A stretch of 64,000 nt of DNA from Paenibacillus sp. OV219 (GCF_900110075.1 NZ_FOCJ01000004.1:248001-312000), one strand, 5' to 3'; counted from the stretch's first letter, positions 9,300 to 18,140 are shown. Program-made: numbers and translations. The notes: a model not told the origin generated them from the sequence alone.

Positions 9300-10949
9300 T
9301 TATTTCGTCGTATAATAGCGGTCAAGCACTTTGTTCAAGAATGAAAAGAGCACATCGGCAAAAACATACGTGAGATCACTGCGATACCGTTCGTAATTAT
9401 CGCGAACTTTCACCAGCTCATCTGCATCTTGACTTCGAATATAGTCAACGCAGACTTGCAGCAGTTCGCAGCCAGCCGAATATTTAACAAGCCAGCGATG
9501 CAGTTCCTTCTGCAAAGCTTGATTTTCCATATTTCCAGATAATAGTGCATGTGCAGCGACGCTCATTTTCGTTACGAATCTCTCTAATTCATCGATTGCT
9601 AGTTTCCGATCCCCAAAAAAATACGCAAAATTAAATCGAGTCAATTCAGCGGCAAGCATCGGCGAGTCTGTGAGATACAGACAGGAGTATCTTACATTGT
9701 CCGCGAATTGGAGCATGTGCTCGTAATCCGAAAGGCCGACCACCTCCCTCAGCGCATCGCGCCAGCTCTCTTCCGGATCGTATTGCTCAGGGTTCCATAA
9801 GTAGGATGCGATCGTTGCATAAGAGATTTTGGAGCTCTCGGCATACTCCATCCCATTTGCGATAACACCGCGAGAGAAGCGGTACAAATGACGATCCCTT
9901 TCTCTATATGGGCCGATATGCATCTCATCGGTCATTTCCACATCGTTTACCGGGTAGTTGTCCCAATATAGCGGTTTGCGATGGGTGCTCTGCGTAAATA
10001 CGGCAGCTTCGCTAATCGTAATTTCAGGGGCGCAGATATTGCGGCCTGTCCAGAAGAGATCGATACTTGGATGTATCCGGCTTCCCAGCTGCGAAATATA
10101 ACGTTCATTGCCTTTACCCCAATATTGCGTAGGGCAGACAACGAGGCGAATTCCAGCATCCCACTTCATAATTTCCGTATAGAATCGATTGACCAATTGA
10201 ACATGTGCTTCAACCAAATCGCTGAATCGCCCAATATCCTCTTGATGTTGAAGATGCTCTGGAATATCATCGAGCAGTAGACAGAAGTGCTTCACACCGA
10301 GCTCATAGATTTGACTTACCTTGCGGACGAGCGACGCGAATTGTTCCTCGCTTGAATAACGCATAGAAAGCCCTGGAGCGATGGAATAATAAAAGTCGAG
10401 CCCTAGCGTAGTAGCCTCGTAGAAAACTGCGCCTAGTCTGTCGTAAGATTCCTGATCGTAAAGATCCTGCCAGCGCTCGCGATGATACTCGTCGTCTTTA
10501 GGACCGTATACGTAAGCATTCATATTGTTCGAGGCAATGAAGCGAAGCATGCTTAGTCGCTGCTCCTGATTCCAGGGCATCCCATAGAATCCTTCGATGA
10601 TGCCTCTGATAGCAAACAGCGGGTAATCATACTTAACGCCTTGCTGCCATTCTCCCCGCTTGCTCATTTGATCAAGCGCATTCAATGCGTATTTTAAGCC
10701 TCGTTCGCTCGAATACGTGAGTTTCACTTCGCAATGAGGCGGTTCGCCTGCTACTTCCAACTGATAAATCTCATCAGAGATCGTGTTTGTTTCCTCGATA
10801 TACGTAAATCTAGCATCCGTTGAATGAGAGGCTGCAATTCGAATTTCGCCTCCAGTATCCCCTAGATAGGAATACCCGTTACTGTCACACCAGGCCCGAA
10901 TGACGGAACTGTTCTCTCCGATTGAAGAGATGGAAGGACATGTTCTCAT
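9300..10949 (-). CDS. GH84-type beta-N-acetylglucosaminidase
   Basis: 549 aa. An N-terminal alpha/beta domain is followed by the GH84 TIM barrel starting at FAIRGIIEGFYGMPW (residue about 112). The YGPKDDEYHR strand and the catalytic Asp pair in LLLDDIPEHLQ (about 227-228) match the substrate-assisted mechanism of this family, which releases GlcNAc from beta-linked glycans. No signal peptide is visible, so the enzyme should be cytoplasmic and cut imported oligosaccharides. The start ATG overlaps the stop of the SIS gene (ATGA). The C-terminal 150 residues are helical, as in other bacterial members. Confidence 0.85.
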   Translation of the reverse strand: MRTCPSISSIGENSSVIRAWCDSNGYSYLGDTGGEIRIAASHSTDARFTYIEETNTISDEIYQLEVAGEPPHCEVKLTYSSERGLKYALNALDQMSKRGEWQQGVKYDYPLFAIRGIIEGFYGMPWNQEQRLSMLRFIASNNMNAYVYGPKDDEYHRERWQDLYDQESYDRLGAVFYEATTLGLDFYYSIAPGLSMRYSSEEQFASLVRKVSQIYELGVKHFCLLLDDIPEHLQHQEDIGRFSDLVEAHVQLVNRFYTEIMKWDAGIRLVVCPTQYWGKGNERYISQLGSRIHPSIDLFWTGRNICAPEITISEAAVFTQSTHRKPLYWDNYPVNDVEMTDEMHIGPYRERDRHLYRFSRGVIANGMEYAESSKISYATIASYLWNPEQYDPEESWRDALREVVGLSDYEHMLQFADNVRYSCLYLTDSPMLAAELTRFNFAYFFGDRKLAIDELERFVTKMSVAAHALLSGNMENQALQKELHRWLVKYSAGCELLQVCVDYIRSQDADELVKVRDNYERYRSDLTYVFADVLFSFLNKVLDRYYTTK

Positions 10950-11683
10950 AAGCTCCGTATCACTCCTTTATATTTGTCAATGAGACGACGATTATGGTCA
11001 TCCCCATTATCCATATTGCTGCTGGCGAATAAGTCCGGCGTTACTCCACGCTGCAATAAGAGGTCGGTGACTTCCGCCACGATCGCATTCACAATCAATG
11101 CCCCTGAAACTGTAGAGGTTGGAGATACTTTGATAGCCAAACCGGGAATGCTAACTGCTGCATCGCCGATACATCCGTGGTTATCAATGACGACATCACT
11201 TACTTCATGCAGTCGTTTGCCACTGCTGTGCCTTGACGATGCTGCCTCAGCATGCTTGAGACTCGTAATGGCGATGACCTTTAAGCCGCAAGCCTTAGCT
11301 TCTAGAGCCATCTCAATATTGACAGCGTTTCTGCCTGAGTTTGATGCAATGATGATGACGTCACCAGAGCGCGCAGCTTGCTGCTTGAAGATCACTGCAG
11401 CTAATCCTTCCAATCGCTCTAGATCCGTGCTTTGCTCCGCATTCCGGTGCAGCATCAAGCCTTCCTCCAATATCGGATTTACGCTAGCTAGACCGCCTGC
11501 CCGATAAAACAATTCCTCAGCGAGCATGTGAGAATGCCCCGTTCCGAAAGCGTGCAACGTTCGACCTGATTCAATCGCATCGGCTATCAGTAACGCGGCC
11601 TGACTCAAATTCTCTTGTTCCTTTGCTTTCAATGTTCCGATAAGTTCTAATATGCCGTCTATATAATGCAAACCCGCGTTCAT
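10946..11683 (-). CDS. SIS-domain sugar-phosphate protein (UPF0309-like)
   Basis: 245 aa. The SIS fold is visible from LHAFGTGHSHMLAEEL (about 41) to DVIIIASNSGRNAVNIEMA (about 115), the phosphosugar-binding Ser/Thr loop. It resembles the UPF0309 group and, more distantly, MurQ etherases. Position between the sugar kinase and GH84 suggests it acts on a phosphorylated amino sugar. The start follows AAGGAGGAG. Whether it is an isomerase, etherase or regulator cannot be told from sequence. Confidence 0.8.
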   Translation of the reverse strand: MNAGLHYIDGILELIGTLKAKEQENLSQAALLIADAIESGRTLHAFGTGHSHMLAEELFYRAGGLASVNPILEEGLMLHRNAEQSTDLERLEGLAAVIFKQQAARSGDVIIIASNSGRNAVNIEMALEAKACGLKVIAITSLKHAEAASSRHSSGKRLHEVSDVVIDNHGCIGDAAVSIPGLAIKVSPTSTVSGALIVNAIVAEVTDLLLQRGVTPDLFASSNMDNGDDHNRRLIDKYKGVIRSL

Positions 11684-11684
11684 T

Positions 11685-12665
11685 CTACTCCTCCTTCAGC
11701 ATTTCGTAGGTTAATTTCATGCGCTCTTGAATCGATGGCGTGAGTACGATGTTCTCTTTGTGAAAACAAGCGTAGATTGCGCCAAACTCCGGAGGACAAT
11801 CGATCAACTGAACCGTAGATAGCGGACAATGTTGCTTGAGTAGACTTTTGAATTCTGCGAAAATCGTGCTGTTTTTTCTAAATACACTTCCGCTTGCGCC
11901 AATGGGCACACCACGGATGTTCAATCGTTTCTCCAGCTCGATCGCATGAGCCGCAAGATCGAGAGCGGCCTGCTTCACTAGCTTCAGAGCAACTTCATCT
12001 CCTTGCTCGGCGCAATTCGCAACCTCGGAGGCAAAGCCGGCAATAATGTGTTTATCTACTGGAGGATTATAAAATTTATCGATAAGATCCTGAAGATCTC
12101 CTACAGCATAATATCGTTTAAGCGCTTCCTGTAATGTCGTGGCTTTCGCCATTTGATCCTCGGCTAGAACAACTGCTTGAATGCCCTGAATTGCAATATG
12201 ATAGGCGCTTCCATAATCTCCGAGTAAATGTCCCCATCCCCCAATGGTCAGGAGTTCATCTGTGTATCCCTTCGCCATCCCCATCGATCCGGTGCCGCTG
12301 ATGATCAGAATTCCCGGTCTGCCGATCGTCATAGCTACCAAAGCGATATAGGAATCACTATGCATATAAACGCTTCTACTCTTAATGATGCCTCCGGTGA
12401 ACTCATCGATCATGGACGGTGACGCTTCCTGACTGAGCGCTGAGTTTCCGATGTAAACGCTATCAAAAAAATCAATTTTTATTTGTTCAATAATCTGTTC
12501 AATGATTTGCGTAAGATGATGGCGTGCTCGCTGCATCCCTAAAGCATAATAATTAATCGATTCGCCAATTACCTTTGCTAAGACATTTCCCTCCATATCA
12601 ACTGCGATCGCGGTCGAATGGGTACCACCACCGTCAATGCCTAGAAAAACTTCTTGTCTTAACAT
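11685..12665 (-). CDS. BadF/BadG-type N-acetyl-hexosamine kinase
   Basis: 326 aa of the BadF/BadG/BcrA ATPase-fold kinase family. The phosphate-1 loop FLGIDGGGTHS (residues 7-17), the phosphate-2 region at IISGTGSMGMAKG and an adenosine segment at GASGSVFRKNS are present. Family members include GlcNAc kinases and MurK, which phosphorylates GlcNAc and MurNAc. As first gene of the operon, one base ahead of the SIS gene, it would trap the imported sugar. AGGGGTG lies 7 nt before the ATG. Confidence 0.85.
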   Translation of the reverse strand: MLRQEVFLGIDGGGTHSTAIAVDMEGNVLAKVIGESINYYALGMQRARHHLTQIIEQIIEQIKIDFFDSVYIGNSALSQEASPSMIDEFTGGIIKSRSVYMHSDSYIALVAMTIGRPGILIISGTGSMGMAKGYTDELLTIGGWGHLLGDYGSAYHIAIQGIQAVVLAEDQMAKATTLQEALKRYYAVGDLQDLIDKFYNPPVDKHIIAGFASEVANCAEQGDEVALKLVKQAALDLAAHAIELEKRLNIRGVPIGASGSVFRKNSTIFAEFKSLLKQHCPLSTVQLIDCPPEFGAIYACFHKENIVLTPSIQERMKLTYEMLKEE

Positions 12666-12957
12666 TTAACTACACCCCTATAAAGAACCGGTAACTTTAC
12701 GCATCATATGTTACGACTTCAGTTTAGAACAGGTTGAAGTGACGGGGTACTGAGGGAGGATGGTAAATCCTATCTTTGTATGCGCATCTGCATCCCGGAA
12801 ATCTATCACCTTTTGACATAGTCAATCTTAATTTGGCAATTATGTCATCTCTTCTGTTTCAATCACGATAAAGCCCAAGTGGCAGCATGTAATAAAAAGA
12901 GCTGTATGACTTCGTAAGAAGTCATACAGCCCTATAACAAATCCATCATCTATTGTT
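12666..12957. promoter_or_regulatory. Leader of amino-sugar operon with palindromes
   Basis: The gap between the kinase start and the phosphodiesterase stop holds a 13-bp palindrome TTGACATAGTCAA (12813-12825) and a 6-bp inverted repeat ACTTCA/TGAAGT (about 12715-12740). Either could be an operator. I cannot place a convincing -35/-10 pair. No coding sequence is seen. Confidence 0.4.
12889..12930 (-). terminator. Terminator of the phosphatase operon
   Basis: A perfect 12-bp stem (12901-12912 with 12919-12930) with a 6-nt loop is followed on the minus strand by TCTTTTTATT. It ends the gene cluster 12958-15847. Confidence 0.92.
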
Positions 12958-14277
12958 TTAATCGCGCAGCGCTTCTCGCAACACCCGACCGTCGAAGCCG
13001 ATCTCCTCTTGGAGGCCGATCAGCCAGCAAACAGTCGGAGCGATATCCACGATGCCACTAGGGATGTCCGATACAACACCTTGGTGAAAGCTGTTTCCGA
13101 CGGCGAGGCAGAAGGCATGCCGGTCGTAGGGACTGTTCGTCCCGTGGCTTGCGCGAAGGGACGTTGAGGAGGTCAGCGCCATCGTCGTCCCTGGCACGCC
13201 ATATTCATTCGTCTCGTGTGACCATACCGGCTGAATAGCGAAGAGAGGAGCGCGGCGATGCGCAATCGGTCCGAGCAGCTGCTCCAGCGGCAGCACACCG
13301 GGAAGATCCATATATTCGGGAGAGCTGACGTAGACCTGCTCGCACCACGGCTTCGCTTGCAGCCAAGCAATGAGAGCGGCTGTATCCTGCAGCGAAGGCT
13401 CTATCGCCCCATCGGGTGCCGCATACACATAATGGCCCGCTGCAGCGAATTGCTTCGCCAAGCCTAATTCCTCACAGCCTATTCGCACATGTTCTTGCAG
13501 TGAGCCTTGAGCTCGAATTGTTGAATGGCCGTGGTCGCTGATCAGGAATAGGTCCAGCTCATCCGTCAACGCTTCCCGCTCGATTGCCCTTAGCACCTCT
13601 GCCACACATGCATCGATAAGCTCCAATGCCTCTAGGCTCTCCGGTGAGCCGAGCCCATAGTCGTGTTGGCTGGCGTCCGGCTCGGACAGCCACAGAACCA
13701 TAGCCTGATTCCGTTGGCTCCGTAGATGAACCTCCACTAACGCCCGCGTCGCCCATAGAGCACGTTCCCGCTTCACATGCGACTCCTCTGGAGATACTTC
13801 TCCGAGCTCGACATGCAGCTGCCGAAGCTGTTCGACGCCATAGGTCGACGATGGATTGATCACCTGCTCCGGGTGCTTCAGGTTCCATAGAAGAGAGGCT
13901 CCAGGGGAGCTTGAGGCAGCTACAGCAAGCTTCATCCCGTGCGAATGCAGCCGATCTCCTAATGTCGGTGCCAGAATGAATGGCTCTAACATCGCCTCAC
14001 TGTAAGCCAAGAGATCCCCGTCGTCGCCCGTCTGCAGGTACCCATCGTCGCCGAAGCCGGGCACCACCATCAGATTGCTGACAACCCCATGGCGGCCAGG
14101 CAGCACACCGGTAGTCAAGGTAGTCATACTGACACGTGTCTCTGAAGGGAAGGCTGACTGGAAGGAACCAAATAACGTCCCTCGCTTGATGAGCTCTGAA
14201 TAAGTCGGCATCCGATTCAAATCCACGTTGTCTGGGCGCAGTCCATCTGTCCCAATGATGAGTACACGCCGGCTCAT
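12958..14277 (-). CDS. Alkaline-phosphatase-superfamily phosphodiesterase
   Basis: 439 aa, type I phosphodiesterase/nucleotide pyrophosphatase fold. Metal ligands are visible at GTDGLRPDN (Asp11), at EPDASQHDYG (Asp and His) and at ISDHGHS (Asp-His-His). The nucleophile Thr/Ser is probably in PSETRVSMTTLTTG. No signal peptide is present, so it is cytoplasmic. It should cleave a phosphodiester, phosphonate or nucleotide; substrate unknown. The ATG at 14277 overlaps the stop of the preceding gene (ATGA) and is preceded by AAGGAGTG, so a longer upstream frame is rejected. Translational coupling with the ComB-like gene is likely. Confidence 0.85.
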   Translation of the reverse strand: MSRRVLIIGTDGLRPDNVDLNRMPTYSELIKRGTLFGSFQSAFPSETRVSMTTLTTGVLPGRHGVVSNLMVVPGFGDDGYLQTGDDGDLLAYSEAMLEPFILAPTLGDRLHSHGMKLAVAASSSPGASLLWNLKHPEQVINPSSTYGVEQLRQLHVELGEVSPEESHVKRERALWATRALVEVHLRSQRNQAMVLWLSEPDASQHDYGLGSPESLEALELIDACVAEVLRAIEREALTDELDLFLISDHGHSTIRAQGSLQEHVRIGCEELGLAKQFAAAGHYVYAAPDGAIEPSLQDTAALIAWLQAKPWCEQVYVSSPEYMDLPGVLPLEQLLGPIAHRRAPLFAIQPVWSHETNEYGVPGTTMALTSSTSLRASHGTNSPYDRHAFCLAVGNSFHQGVVSDIPSGIVDIAPTVCWLIGLQEEIGFDGRVLREALRD

Positions 14278-14984
14278 AGGATCACTCCTTCGACAACTCC
14301 TTGCTTGCTCAGTCTGATCAATGAATCTCCATATGGCTCTGCCTTTAGCACGAAAGGAAACCGATTCAAACTTAAGCACAAGTCAAAGTCCTCCGGTGGT
14401 GCGGAAGCATCCACCGTATCGAGAAATTTACCTGTTCTGCTCTCGAACTGCAGATAATGGACAATCGCTTGGAAGTCGTTCGACTTACCTTCCAATGCGT
14501 TCTTTACATATTGCGCAAACAGGATGTCCTCGTCGGCCTCTTCCACAGCCCCCCATCCCATGCAGACTAGAGAAACATATTGCGGATTCCGCAAACGAAT
14601 GTAGTCTATAATGGCCTGCGCGTTGACAAAGCTGCCCGTAATAATCTCGTCGGCATTCACGGCATTGACGATGCCTTGCGTTCCCGCACTTGTCGTGTGT
14701 ACGACCGTCCGGCCATTGAAGTCAACGTCTTGAATGGAGTACGGTGAGTTACCGTAATCAAAGCCTGGTTGAATCACTCCACCGCGTTCTCCAATCAGAA
14801 TATAATCCGGATGCTCCTGTTTCAGCTGATAAGCGGTATCCATGCTCCCGACTGGCAGCAGATTTTTAACTCCGCCCTCTGTCACGTAGCAAGCGACCGA
14901 AAAGGCTCGGAACACATCGATAATGACGGTCAAACCACGTGCTTGTCTTGCTCCTTCAACATAGTGATAAATTTGAATATCCAT
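14274..14984 (-). CDS. ComB-like 2-phosphosulfolactate phosphatase family protein
   Basis: 236 aa of the family named after archaeal ComB. Typical elements are TVIIDVFRAFSVACY (about 19-33), GERGGVIQPGFDYGNSPYS and VVHTTSAGTQG. In methanogens the enzyme dephosphorylates 2-phosphosulfolactate for coenzyme M synthesis. This organism is not expected to make coenzyme M, so a different phosphomonoester substrate is likely. It lies 26 bp after the HAD gene and overlaps the phosphodiesterase by 4 bp, forming a three-enzyme phosphatase operon. Confidence 0.8.
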   Translation of the reverse strand: MDIQIYHYVEGARQARGLTVIIDVFRAFSVACYVTEGGVKNLLPVGSMDTAYQLKQEHPDYILIGERGGVIQPGFDYGNSPYSIQDVDFNGRTVVHTTSAGTQGIVNAVNADEIITGSFVNAQAIIDYIRLRNPQYVSLVCMGWGAVEEADEDILFAQYVKNALEGKSNDFQAIVHYLQFESRTGKFLDTVDASAPPEDFDLCLSLNRFPFVLKAEPYGDSLIRLSKQGVVEGVIL

Positions 14985-15010
14985 GCAGTCTCTACGCCCT
15001 TTCTGTATTT

Positions 15011-15847
15011 TTATAGCTTAAGGCTTTCCAATAGCTCCGCAATCGTGGCATATACATAATTCGCCTTCGGCCAGTCATTAGAGTCACGCTCAGCAAGGCT
15101 AGCCGGATTGGCAGACTCTGATCTGATCCATACCGTGTGCATGCCTGCATGTTTCCCGCCGGTAATATCGGTATAATAATTGTCTCCGATCATCACGCTT
15201 TCCTGTTCGCTACAACCGAATGCTTGCATGCCGTAAAGAAACAAATGCGGTTCAGGCTTCCCTACATACTCTGCTTTCCTGCCTGATACCGCTTCGATCG
15301 CGGCAATCAGAGCGCCCGTTTCCGGTATTCGCTCCCCTTGGCTGCCAGGGTGGCAGCCATCGGCGTTAACTCCGATCAGAAGCGCCCCACGGTCCAATTC
15401 TTTTGCAATTCTCTCCAGCGTTGCGTAGGAGAACGTAATATCCCGCCCAACCACGACAATATCGGCCTGTTCCTCCGCATCGAGTGGGAGCAGATCATGT
15501 CCAGCTGTCGCTAACGCGGCACTCAGCCCAACACTGCCAACGGATTTCACGCGCTTATTGCCGTACTTCTTCTTCAAGTATAGCCCCGTATAATCGGTAG
15601 CCGTAAATATATGTTCAGAGGGAATATCTAAGCCCAGATTGTGAAGCTTTGCCTTAACTTCATATGCTCTAAGCCGGGAGTTGTTGGTAATAAAACCAAC
15701 CTTCTTTCCTTCCTGCTTAAGCCTCTCTACTAAAGTGTCAGCGCGTAATGCCAGCGTTTCCGTAAAATAAACGCAGCCATCCAGATCGAAAAAAAATGCC
15801 TTTACCTGATCAAACAGCTCGCTCCCCTTCGCAAAACTTACGCCCAT
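15011..15847 (-). CDS. HAD-IIA (NagD-type) phosphatase
   Basis: 278 aa. Motif I is FFFDLDGCVYF (Asp21 nucleophile, Asp23), motif II is GFITNNSR, and motif III/IV is VMIGDNYYTDITGG. The large C2 cap marks class HAD-IIA, whose members include p-nitrophenyl phosphatases, NagD/UmpH and glycerol-3-phosphate or phosphoglycolate phosphatases. AGGAGGTGA precedes both a TTG (15850) and the ATG I use. The gene begins 35 bp after a strong terminator-like hairpin that follows glpP, so its expression may depend on read-through; a glycerol-3-phosphate substrate is an inference from that. Confidence 0.85.
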   Translation of the reverse strand: MGVSFAKGSELFDQVKAFFFDLDGCVYFTETLALRADTLVERLKQEGKKVGFITNNSRLRAYEVKAKLHNLGLDIPSEHIFTATDYTGLYLKKKYGNKRVKSVGSVGLSAALATAGHDLLPLDAEEQADIVVVGRDITFSYATLERIAKELDRGALLIGVNADGCHPGSQGERIPETGALIAAIEAVSGRKAEYVGKPEPHLFLYGMQAFGCSEQESVMIGDNYYTDITGGKHAGMHTVWIRSESANPASLAERDSNDWPKANYVYATIAELLESLKL

Positions 15848-15881
15848 CAAATTCTCACCTCCTTTTTAGAATGGAAATCAA

Positions 15882-15938
15882 AAAGCTCCCAACAAAAAGA
15901 CGCATGTTAAGGAACATGGCCTCATTGTTGGGAGCTTT
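15882..15938 (-). terminator. Terminator-like hairpin in HAD leader, possible GlpP target
   Basis: A 14-bp perfect stem (15882-15895 with 15925-15938) encloses a smaller CATGTT-AAGG-AACATG hairpin (15903-15918). On the minus strand it is followed by TTGATTT. It lies 35 bp after the glpP stop and 35 bp before the HAD start. It may simply end glpP, or act as an attenuator. Confidence 0.75.
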
Positions 15939-15972
15939 CTCTTCGTCATCACTCCAACAGATGAACATCAAT

Positions 15973-16572
15973 TTATAGTAAATTTGATTCGTTTAATTGG
16001 TCGAACGTAATATTCCAAAGCTCCTTATTGCTTACCGACAAAGAAGTCGCCCCTGCGTCCAAAGCCGCATTCACCTCTTCACAGGTTTGAATGAGACCGC
16101 TGGCGATAATCAATTTATCATTCAGCGATTCCGAGAACGTGCGGATTACTTTATCAACAACGCCTGGCATCAATTCAATACCGTCAGGATCGATCTGCCG
16201 GCATAGCCTCAGACCATTCTCGAGCGCAGCTGTATCAATGATAAACAGGTGAAGAATACCATACAATCCGAATCGCTTCGCTTCCTTGATGATGTGGCTC
16301 TTGGGCGAAATAACACCATCGGCTTCCGCATACTTTGCAATCCATTCTAAGCTCTCTCGGTCTGTACTAGACAAACCCTTAATCAAATCAAGGTGAACAA
16401 AGGCTCCCTTGCCTGCCTCCTTCGTTAAACGAACGGACTGTACCAGCTCGGTTACGGTGCCACCCATAAAAAAAACATTATCAACTGGGCTACTCAAAGC
16501 ATCCGCAAGCTCTTCCGGTCTTCGGACAGCTGCAATAATGGGGTTTCTTCCAACCTTATGTAATAGTTGCAT
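15973..16572 (-). CDS. glpP: Glycerol-3-phosphate-responsive antiterminator
   Basis: 199 aa, GlpP family TIM-barrel-like RNA-binding antiterminator. Characteristic segments are NPIIAAVRRPEEL near the N-terminus, FMGGTVTEL, AFVHLDLIKGLSSTDRE and IELMPGVVDKVI. In Bacillus subtilis GlpP binds glycerol-3-phosphate and prevents termination in the leaders of glpFK and glpD. No glpF, glpK or glpD lies next to it here; instead a terminator-like hairpin and three phosphatase-family genes follow. The ATG at 16572 has AGAGGG 7 nt before it; a longer frame begins 11 codons earlier without a clear site. Confidence 0.88.
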   Translation of the reverse strand: MQLLHKVGRNPIIAAVRRPEELADALSSPVDNVFFMGGTVTELVQSVRLTKEAGKGAFVHLDLIKGLSSTDRESLEWIAKYAEADGVISPKSHIIKEAKRFGLYGILHLFIIDTAALENGLRLCRQIDPDGIELMPGVVDKVIRTFSESLNDKLIIASGLIQTCEEVNAALDAGATSLSVSNKELWNITFDQLNESNLL

Positions 16573-16768
16573 GGCTATGCCCTCTTCTGTCAGGTTTTCA
16601 CCCAAATCCTATCTTAGGAATTAAATCTTGTCAATAAGCTTTCCACTTCACCATCATATCGTTATTGCCTTTACCGGATAATTTTACGCAGTAACTAAAA
16701 AGGAGAGGGTTGCCGATTGCCTCATCCCTCTTCCCATCCGAACAAGCTCCTTCAACTACCGCGGCTGC

Positions 16769-17548
16769 TCACATCCATTCCTTAATCAGCCTGTTCTCTT
16801 CCTCCGTTAAAGCTCCACGCCGAGCAGCTTGCAGATTCGAATGGACCCACTCCGTTTTCCTCATTGAGACAATAACTCGGTCGATTAATTGCTGCTCGGA
16901 CACCCACCTCAGCAGCAGGTCCGCAGCTAGCTCCGATTCGATTTCGTCAAGCTTCCAACCTCGAACGAAAGGCGACAGTGCAACCGTTGTCAGTCCCATC
17001 TCCTTTGCGATGACAAACGTTTCCTTGGTCCTTTGATGCGCAATATTGTAAGGAGCAAGGATATGCGTAACGGGATGATCGGCAGGAAGGCTATTAAGAT
17101 GTGAAGGCTCGACCATGCCAAGCCCGACTGTTCCCACTTTCCCTTGTTCAACCCAACGCTTCGCAAGCTCCATCTCCTGCCGAAGTTTACGTTCATCATC
17201 ATGCGTGTGGATAACCAGAACATCAATACGATCAGTTTGCAGCTCACTCAGCATTACATCGATATGATGGGGCTCATAGCAGCTAAAACCGACCAGCTTA
17301 TTGGACTGACCCGGCAGATTGAAGAAATTCCACGCCATAATTTCTGCTTCATTACGTCTGCCTAAAGCACGCATAACGTTCCCGAGCGACACCCTTTCCT
17401 GATAATAGGTCGTATCGATTAGCTGAATCCCGTTATCGAGGCACTCGCTGACAATCGCGCACTGCTCCTCGAACGATGCGAGTGGGTCGTTGCCCAGCTC
17501 CTCAATGAACGAGTGTCCTCCGAGTCCAAGTTTGGATAGTTTCGACAT
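16769..17548 (-). CDS. Aldo/keto reductase
   Basis: About 259 aa, AKR TIM barrel. The Asp and Tyr of the catalytic tetrad lie in LIDTTYYQERVSLG, the His in VLVIHTHDD; NADPH-binding segments near the C-terminus include VIVSMRKTEWVHSN. The catalytic Lys is not obvious: the usual strand reads AEIMAWNFFNLPG. So an altered or non-reductase role is possible. Second gene of a unit that starts with a SAM-I riboswitch; it follows a small enolase-N-domain-like gene. Start chosen at MSKLSKLG; two other ATGs lie just upstream. Confidence 0.75.
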   Translation of the reverse strand: MSKLSKLGLGGHSFIEELGNDPLASFEEQCAIVSECLDNGIQLIDTTYYQERVSLGNVMRALGRRNEAEIMAWNFFNLPGQSNKLVGFSCYEPHHIDVMLSELQTDRIDVLVIHTHDDERKLRQEMELAKRWVEQGKVGTVGLGMVEPSHLNSLPADHPVTHILAPYNIAHQRTKETFVIAKEMGLTTVALSPFVRGWKLDEIESELAADLLLRWVSEQQLIDRVIVSMRKTEWVHSNLQAARRGALTEEENRLIKEWM

Positions 17549-17589
17549 GCTTCTCATATCTCCCGTCAAGATAGATTGTATTTAACGTT

Positions 17590-18033
17590 TTAAAAAGAGA
17601 CGTATTCTTGCGCATGATTAAATAAGTATGCTCGATCCCAATCTCCTGGAAGCTCTCTGTTATTTAAGCCCATATCCATTTTTCCGACTATATCCATTAA
17701 TGCCGATTCAATTAATTCCACTCTAACATGGCCCCATACTTCTTGTTTTAATTGAGGGTAGCCGATGCTTTCAATCAAGGTCAGACCTTTTATTCGTTGG
17801 AAAAGTGTTGCCCACATCGTCAAATCTCCCGTTAGGCTTTTAGTTGAAATCCTAAATTCCTTGAAACCAACTACTCCAACGTTTGTGGAAATCGCAATTA
17901 ATCCACAAATATCTGTTTCTTCTCGATGCAGCAACTTTCCTCTAAACTCATGATCAAATCGAAAACATTCTATTCGGGTAATCCTGCAGTTCTGTAAATG
18001 AGCCGAAACTTTGTTAGGATTCATAATCGACAT
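17590..18033 (-). CDS. Small protein resembling enolase-superfamily N-terminal domain
   Basis: 147 aa. A beta-beta-beta-alpha pattern (ITRIECFRFDHEF, ICGLIAISTNVGVVGFKEF) and a later ESALMDIVGKMDMGLNNREL stretch resemble the capping domain of mandelate racemase/muconate lactonising enzymes, which ends where the TIM barrel would begin. No barrel follows; the gene stops and the aldo/keto reductase starts 42 bp on. It may be a free-standing domain or a remnant. The ATG follows AGGAGG at 11 nt. First gene behind the SAM-I riboswitch. Family assignment is tentative. Confidence 0.5.
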   Translation of the reverse strand: MSIMNPNKVSAHLQNCRITRIECFRFDHEFRGKLLHREETDICGLIAISTNVGVVGFKEFRISTKSLTGDLTMWATLFQRIKGLTLIESIGYPQLKQEVWGHVRVELIESALMDIVGKMDMGLNNRELPGDWDRAYLFNHAQEYVSF

Positions 18034-18077
18034 ATTGTCCTGTTCCTCCTATTTCGATATTAATTCCGTACATGAAA

Positions 18078-18116
18078 ACAAAAAATGACCTTCTCTGTAA
18101 TAAGAGAAAGGTCATT
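18078..18116 (-). terminator. Riboswitch expression-platform terminator
   Basis: A stem of about 13 bp (18084-18096 with 18103-18116, one bulge) is followed on the minus strand by a T-run and TTGTTTTC. It lies between the SAM aptamer and the small gene at 18033 and gives the off state at high SAM. Confidence 0.88.
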
Positions 18117-18140
18117 AGCATTCATTCGAAGTCATATCCT

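Noticed and set aside
14278-14379. Upstream extension of the phosphodiesterase
   Set aside because: The added 34 residues are encoded inside the ComB-like gene; the ATGA overlap and AAGGAG define the start.
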